From: Streptomyces anulatus
Lineage (GTDB): Bacteria; Actinomycetota; Actinomycetes; Streptomycetales; Streptomycetaceae
Assembly: GCF_000721175.1 (NCBI RefSeq)
Contig: NZ_JOEZ01000021.1
Coordinates: 186,001-250,000 of the forward strand
Reading direction: 5' to 3'
Length of the DNA: 64,000 nucleotides
Part shown: positions 59,946 through 64,000 of the stretch, in pieces
Numbering within the stretch: position 1 is the first letter of the stretch
Layout of the letters: every line of letters starts with the position of its first letter
Notes under the pieces: model-generated
What the model was told of the DNA's origin: nothing
Database searches by the model: none
What the model saw: the letters and a program-made list of their open reading frames with translations, nothing else
Position numbers and translations under genes: made by a program

Positions 59946-61097
59946 GTGCGCCCACGCATCACGCACCCGAAGACGGCGGTCACCACCAGGGCGACGGCCG
60001 CCCTCGCCGTGGGCTGCGCGGGCCTGCTGCTCGCACTCGCGGGCTGCGGCAGCCCCTCGGCCGCCGACGGGCTCTCGTCCTCCTCCTCGTCCGACGGCAA
60101 GAACGGCGACACCCCGCCCAAGGCGCAGGCCCAGTCCCGGGCGGAGACGGCGCGCGTCCCCGTCCCGCGCGGCGCCGGCAGCCGTGTCCCGTACGACTTC
60201 AACGGCGACGGCCACCGCGACCTGGTCATCGACGACCTGGTGAAGGCCCCCGAGGACAGCCACGGCGACGACGCGGGCATCGGCATCGTGTACGGCTCCG
60301 ACGACCGCCCCCTGGACCCGGCCGCGCGGCAACTGCTGAGCGCCCGGGCGAACGCGGCGAAGTCCGGCGACACCCTGCCCGCCGCGTTCGACGCCGAGAC
60401 GGCCTGCGACCTGGACCGCGACGGCTTCACCGACCTGATCGTCTCCACCGACCCCCCGTACAACGGCATCGGCGCCCCGCCCGTACCCCTCCAGGTCCTC
60501 TTCGGCTCCCCGGCCGGCCTCACCGGCAAGGCGGTCACCGTACGCATCCCGGCGAAGGCCCGGTTCGGCAACGAGTGGCCCGAGCAGCCGGTCTGCGGCG
60601 ACTTCGACGGCGACGGCAAGGCCGACCTCGCGGTCACCGCCAGCGCCGGCCAGGTCACCTTCCTGCACGGCCCCTTCACCCGCACCGGGGCCCCGCGCAG
60701 CGCGGAACTGCTGCCCGACGGCGGCCCGTACCTCTACGCCCCCGAGCCCCAGGCCGACACCAACAGGGACGGTTACGACGACCTCGTCGCCGCCACCCGC
60801 CCGCACGCCCCCGGGCAGGCGGCCAAGGGGACCCTGCTGCTCGGCTCCGCGAAGGGCCCGGCACGGCCGGGCGGCGCCTACGCGTTCAGGGCGGAGGAGC
60901 TCCCCGAGGCCCCGCTCACCACCACCGCCCGCACCCGGACCGCCCTCCTGGACCACGGCGACTACGACGGCGACAAGAAGCCGGACACGGTGGTGCGGAC
61001 GTACCGGGGCGAGCGGCAGGACCTGATCGCCCTGTACGCGGCGGGTAACACGGACGAGCCGGTTGTCACCTTCTCCACGGCCCTGTTCCTCCCCTGA
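59946..61097 (+). CDS. FG-GAP repeat lipoprotein
   Basis: 383 residues from GTG 59946. Signal peptide with lipobox LALAGC (Cys near residue 34), a Ser-rich spacer, then at least five Asp-rich calcium-type FG-GAP/VCBS units: DFNGDGHRDLVI, DLDRDGFTDLIV, DFDGDGKADLAV, DTNRDGYDDLVA, DYDGDKKPDTVV. This is the beta-propeller layout of integrin-like surface proteins. It is anchored outside the membrane. Ligand unknown. Confidence 0.9.
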   Translation: MRPRITHPKTAVTTRATAALAVGCAGLLLALAGCGSPSAADGLSSSSSSDGKNGDTPPKAQAQSRAETARVPVPRGAGSRVPYDFNGDGHRDLVIDDLVKAPEDSHGDDAGIGIVYGSDDRPLDPAARQLLSARANAAKSGDTLPAAFDAETACDLDRDGFTDLIVSTDPPYNGIGAPPVPLQVLFGSPAGLTGKAVTVRIPAKARFGNEWPEQPVCGDFDGDGKADLAVTASAGQVTFLHGPFTRTGAPRSAELLPDGGPYLYAPEPQADTNRDGYDDLVAATRPHAPGQAAKGTLLLGSAKGPARPGGAYAFRAEELPEAPLTTTARTRTALLDHGDYDGDKKPDTVVRTYRGERQDLIALYAAGNTDEPVVTFSTALFLP

Positions 61098-61215
61098 ACT
61101 CCCCCTCCCGGGGACCGGGGTGCGGCCCTTAGGGGATGTCACAGCTCGGCCGCAATGGCGGACGGGTTCCCCGGGGCCCCACTCCCCGCCCCCGGGGACC
61201 AGGTACGTTCGACGG

Positions 61216-62172
61216 GTGGCTGGATTCAGGATCGGACGCGGCCGGGACAACCGCACCCCGCAACAACCGCAAGCGCGGCAGCAGCCGTACGGAGGGCAGG
61301 CACCACAGCCGCCGTACGGTGCTCAGCCGTGGCCGACGACAGGAGGCCCCGGCAACGGCGCGGCGCCACCGCCGTACGGAGCCCCGCAGGGCCCGTACAA
61401 CACCGGCGGCTACGCGGGACACGGCGGGCAGGGCGGACACCGCGGACATAACGGCCAAGGCCACGGCGGCCACGGCGAACCGGAGTACTTCGGCGACCCG
61501 TACGCGGACCCCGCACCCCACGACCCGTACGCCAACAACCCGGGTCACACGCAGGTGTTCCGCGTCGACGAGGACCCCTACGGCGACGGCGACGCCTACC
61601 GCGCCGGTTCCGCCCCCGCCCAGCCGGCGGGCCCGCGGCTGCGCTGGAAGGAACTGCTGACCGGCATCGTGACCCGCCCGGGTCCGACGTTCTGGCAGAT
61701 GCGGGACTACCCGGTCTGGGGCCCGGCGCTGGTCGTCACCTTCATCTACGGCCTGCTCGCGTTGTTCGGCTTCGACCAGGCGCGCGAAGAAGCGATCAAC
61801 GCGACGATCTCGACGGCCATCCCGTACGTCCTGTTCACCGGCGTCGGCTTCGTCATCGGCGGCCTGGTCCTCGGCGCGGTGACCCACACCCTGGCCCGCC
61901 AGCTCGGCGGCACGGGCTCGTGGCAGCCGACGGTGGGCCTGTCGATGCTGATCATGTCGATGACCGATGCCCCGCGGCTGCTCTTCGCCCTCTTCCTGGG
62001 CGGCGAGAACTCCCTGGTCCAGATCGTGGGCTGGCTGACCTGGCTGGCGGCCGGGGCGCTGTTCTCGTCGATGGTCGGCAAGTCGCACGACCTGCCGTGG
62101 CCGAAGGCGCTGGGAGCGTCGGCGATCCAGCTGATCGCACTGCTGTCGATCATCAAGCTGGGCACGATCTGA
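61216..62172 (+). CDS. Yip1-family membrane protein with Gly/Pro/Gln-rich N-terminus
   Basis: 318 residues from GTG 61216. Residues 1-135 are low-complexity (repeated PYG/APQ, then GGHGGHxGHN with many His, and DPYADPAPHDPYANN). From about 140 the Yip1 domain starts with LRWKELLTGIVTRPGPTFWQMRDYPVWGPALVVTFIYG and has five helices, ending LPWPKALGASAIQLIALLSII. Function unknown; Yip1 proteins in actinobacteria are thought to act in membrane organisation. Confidence 0.88.
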   Translation: MAGFRIGRGRDNRTPQQPQARQQPYGGQAPQPPYGAQPWPTTGGPGNGAAPPPYGAPQGPYNTGGYAGHGGQGGHRGHNGQGHGGHGEPEYFGDPYADPAPHDPYANNPGHTQVFRVDEDPYGDGDAYRAGSAPAQPAGPRLRWKELLTGIVTRPGPTFWQMRDYPVWGPALVVTFIYGLLALFGFDQAREEAINATISTAIPYVLFTGVGFVIGGLVLGAVTHTLARQLGGTGSWQPTVGLSMLIMSMTDAPRLLFALFLGGENSLVQIVGWLTWLAAGALFSSMVGKSHDLPWPKALGASAIQLIALLSIIKLGTI

Positions 62173-62184
62173 GGAACGTACGAC

Positions 62185-62225
62185 GAAGGCCCCCGGGCGC
62201 GCGGAACGCGCTCCCGGGGGCCTTC
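62185..62225. terminator. Terminator between Yip1 and phosphoribosyltransferase genes
   Basis: GAAGGCCCCCGGG (62185-62197) and CCCGGGGGCCTTC (62213-62225), perfect arms between convergent genes. Confidence 0.9.
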
Positions 62226-62254
62226 TCACGCAACCCGCACGACTCGGCGGGGGG

Positions 62255-62755
62255 TCAGGCGTCGAGAACCTGCCCGCCCCGCCGTACGACGGGCTTCTCC
62301 ACGCTCCACGGGAAGTTGATCCACTGATCGGTCTTCTTCCACACGTACTCGCACTTCACGAGGGAGTGGGACTTCTCGTAGACGACGGCGCTGCGCACTT
62401 CGGCGACATGGTCGACGCAGAAGTCGTGGACGAGCTTGAGCGTCTTGCCGGTGTCGGCGACGTCGTCGGCGATCAGGACCTTCTTGTCGGAGAAGTCGAT
62501 CGCGTTGGGCACGGGCGCCAACATGACGGGCATCTCCAGGGTGGTCCCCACCCCGGTGTAGAACTCCACATTGACCAGGTGGATGTTCTTGCAGTCCAGC
62601 GCGTAGGCGAGCCCGCCCGCGACGAACACGCCGCCGCGCGCGATGCTCAGCACGACATCGGGCTCGTACCCGTCGTCGGCGACGGCCTGCGCCAGCTCGC
62701 GCACGGCCCGCCCGAAGCTCTCGTAGTCAAGGTTCTCCCGCACGTCACCAGCCAT
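62255..62755 (-). CDS. Xanthine/guanine-type phosphoribosyltransferase
   Basis: 166 residues from ATG 62755. PRPP motif KVLIADDVADTGKTLKLV, an N-terminal DVVLSIARGGVFVAGGLAYAL (pyrophosphate loop) and a C-terminal VWKKTDQWINFPWSVE hood segment match the gpt-like group. It makes nucleotides from a free purine base and PRPP. Five bases downstream of dcd, thus a nucleotide-metabolism pair. Confidence 0.92.
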   Translation of the reverse strand: MAGDVRENLDYESFGRAVRELAQAVADDGYEPDVVLSIARGGVFVAGGLAYALDCKNIHLVNVEFYTGVGTTLEMPVMLAPVPNAIDFSDKKVLIADDVADTGKTLKLVHDFCVDHVAEVRSAVVYEKSHSLVKCEYVWKKTDQWINFPWSVEKPVVRRGGQVLDA

Positions 62756-62761
62756 GGTTGA

Positions 62762-63337
62762 TCACACCTGGGTCCGATGGAAGTTCTGGAACGACCGCGA
62801 GGCCGTCGGCCCCCGCTGCCCCTGGTACCGCGACTCGTAACGCTCGGAGCCGTACGGGAACTCGGAGGACGAGGTCAGCTTGAACAGACACAGCTGCCCG
62901 ATCTTCATGCCCGGCCACAGCTTTATCGGCAGCGTGGCGAGGTTCGACAGCTCCAGGGTCACGTGCCCGGAGAACCCGGGGTCGATGAACCCGGCCGTCG
63001 AGTGCGTCACCAGACCGAGCCGCCCGAGCGAGCTCTTGCCCTCCAGCCGCGAGGCCAGATCGTCGGGGAGCGAGATCACCTCGTACGTGGACGCCAGCAC
63101 GAACTCGCCGGGGTGCAGGATGAACGCCTCGTCACCCTCCGGCTCGACGGTGCGCGTCAGGTCGGGCTGCTCGACGGCCGGATCGATGTGCGGGTACCGG
63201 TGGTTCTCGAACACCCGGAAGTAGCGGTCCAGCCGCACGTCGATGCTCGACGGCTGCACCATCGAAGGGTCGTACGGATCGATACGGACTCGGCCGGAGT
63301 CGATCTCGGCCCGGATGTCCTTGTCTGAGAGAAGCAC
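62762..63337 (-). CDS. dcd: dCTP deaminase
   Basis: 191 residues from ATG 63337. It converts dCTP to dUTP for thymidylate synthesis; some actinobacterial forms also act as dUTPase. Landmarks: [73 protein letters not shown] (catalytic Glu and trimer core) and [11 protein letters not shown]. Operon with the phosphoribosyltransferase. Confidence 0.97.
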   Translation of the reverse strand: MLLSDKDIRAEIDSGRVRIDPYDPSMVQPSSIDVRLDRYFRVFENHRYPHIDPAVEQPDLTRTVEPEGDEAFILHPGEFVLASTYEVISLPDDLASRLEGKSSLGRLGLVTHSTAGFIDPGFSGHVTLELSNLATLPIKLWPGMKIGQLCLFKLTSSSEFPYGSERYESRYQGQRGPTASRSFQNFHRTQV

Positions 63338-63451
63338 GTCCCGAGGATACGCAGAACGCGCGAGCCCGCCCCAACCGGACCACCCGCGCGCCTGCCGGAC
63401 ATCCTCCGCCCCGACTGCCTACGGCCTCTCCCTACCGCCTGCCGCTGCTTC

Positions 63452-63625
63452 CTACCGCTTCTCGAACGCCACCGGCACGGCATGCCGCAACCGGGCACAC
63501 CGAGGACACCGGATCAACCGCCCGGGCCCGATCCGGCCGGCCCCGAGCTGCTGCATCGGGAACGACGAGGTAGCGAAAACGTGCCCTTCGGCACAGCGGA
63601 CGACGGTGCGCTCCATCGACTCCAT
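63452..63625 (-). CDS. Small zinc-ribbon-like protein
   Basis: 57 residues from ATG 63625 (GGAAGGGA upstream); a second ATG three codons on is possible. Two Cys-containing parts, CAEGHVF and CPRCARLRHAVP, make a C-x3-H plus CxxC zinc site. Small conserved Streptomyces proteins with this pattern occur near dcd and tRNA-Gly as I recall. Nucleic-acid binding is a guess. Confidence 0.75.
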   Translation of the reverse strand: MESMERTVVRCAEGHVFATSSFPMQQLGAGRIGPGRLIRCPRCARLRHAVPVAFEKR

Positions 63626-63860
63626 CAAGTCCCTTCCCCAACCACATATGGACGAGAAAGCCACATTAGGGGATGAACGGGACGCCACTCCACGCGGCAC
63701 TCCGACCACCCACGCTACGCCCCCAACTCCCGCCCATCACAACCCTGTCCACCCTCCCCCTCCCACCGACCACACGACACGGAGGCCCCACGGCTCATCC
63801 GCCGGGGGCCTGACATGGGGTAGAGTGTGCGACGATGCAGCGCCGGTGATCGGCATGCTT

Positions 63861-63934
63861 CGCGGGTGTAGTTTAATGGTAGAACATGAGCTTCCCAAGC
63901 TCAGAGCGCGAGTTCGATTCTCGTCACCCGCTCC
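63861..63934 (+). tRNA. tRNA-Gly, anticodon CCC
   Basis: Acceptor stem GCGGGTG pairs with CACCCGC. The D-arm AGTTTAATGGTAGAAC, anticodon stem GAGC/GCTC with loop TTCCCAA (anticodon CCC), and T-arm with GTTCGATTC are all present. The 3' CCA is encoded (63932-63934). Confidence 0.96.
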
Positions 63935-63939
63935 ACATG

Positions 63940-63970
63940 AAAGCCCCAGGCCAGCGACCCGGGGCTTCTT
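63940..63970 (+). terminator. Terminator of tRNA-Gly
   Basis: AAGCCCC (63940-63946) and GGGGCTT (63960-63966) followed by CTTT, just past the tRNA. Confidence 0.8.
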
Positions 63971-64000
63971 TGCTGTCTAGACCTCTTGCGGTGCGGCGTG

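Overview
The window is high-GC actinobacterial DNA, almost certainly from a Streptomyces chromosome. Codon third positions are strongly G/C, genes are packed in overlapping operons, there are GTG and TTG starts, ArpA/AfsA-type signalling genes, HspR (HAIR) operators and a DasR-type operator in front of a GH19 chitinase. From about 22 kb to the right end the gene order (purA, P450, NarL-type two-component pair, kynurenine genes, fba, pyrE, clpB, hspR-dnaJ-grpE-dnaK) is the conserved Streptomyces core order as I know it.

Left part, about 1-20 kb, is accessory. After the tail of a membrane-anchored, probably Ser/Thr-kinase-like protein and a gene relic, a biosynthetic and signalling island runs from about 1.1 kb to 15.8 kb. 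Its core is one operon (6117-12289): a free-standing adenylation enzyme, a carrier protein, an ectoine-synthase-like cupin, a flavin acyl-CoA-dehydrogenase-type oxidase, a transglutaminase-like protein, an Asp/Glu-racemase-fold protein, an 80-residue unknown and an Sfp-type phosphopantetheinyl transferase. The adenylation/carrier/oxidase trio is the set used to oxidise a carrier-bound amino acid (as in pyrrole-carboxylate pathways); the EctC-like cupin beside it is unusual and suggests a cyclised amino-acid product that I cannot match to a known pathway. Control genes surround the operon: a MarR regulator, two ArpA/ScbR-type receptors, an AfsA-type butyrolactone synthase with HAD and SDR partners, and a transposase-derived protein with a TTA codon. 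Several proteins in the island (aldo/keto reductase, beta-lactamase-fold protein, IS701-like protein, racemase-fold protein, HAD protein) lack canonical catalytic residues by inspection. Next come a deaminase plus paired SMR exporters, a FrnE-like/OYE pair and a GNAT under a LacI-type palindrome.

Middle, about 20-46 kb: a PucR regulator, a second DNA sliding clamp, a chitinase with DasR-type sites, purA, a degenerate diacylglycerol-kinase-fold protein, a P450, a two-component system, an NmrA oxidoreductase, a kynurenine operon, an MFS relic, a MalY-type aminotransferase, fba, pyrE, an epimerase, a membrane aminopropyltransferase and several DUF proteins.

Right part, about 46-64 kb: HspR regulon genes clpB and dnaK-grpE-dnaJ-hspR with HAIR operators. 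Between them lies a compact module that I think is undescribed: a secreted 79-residue peptide made of three 12-residue repeats, a translationally coupled degenerate Rieske-like protein, and a divergent LuxR-type regulator preceded by a 20-bp lux-box-like palindrome. Then follow a divergent sugar transferase, an EtfD/HdrD-like iron-sulfur membrane oxidoreductase, an FG-GAP lipoprotein, a Yip1-family protein, a phosphoribosyltransferase, dcd, a small zinc-ribbon protein and tRNA-Gly(CCC).
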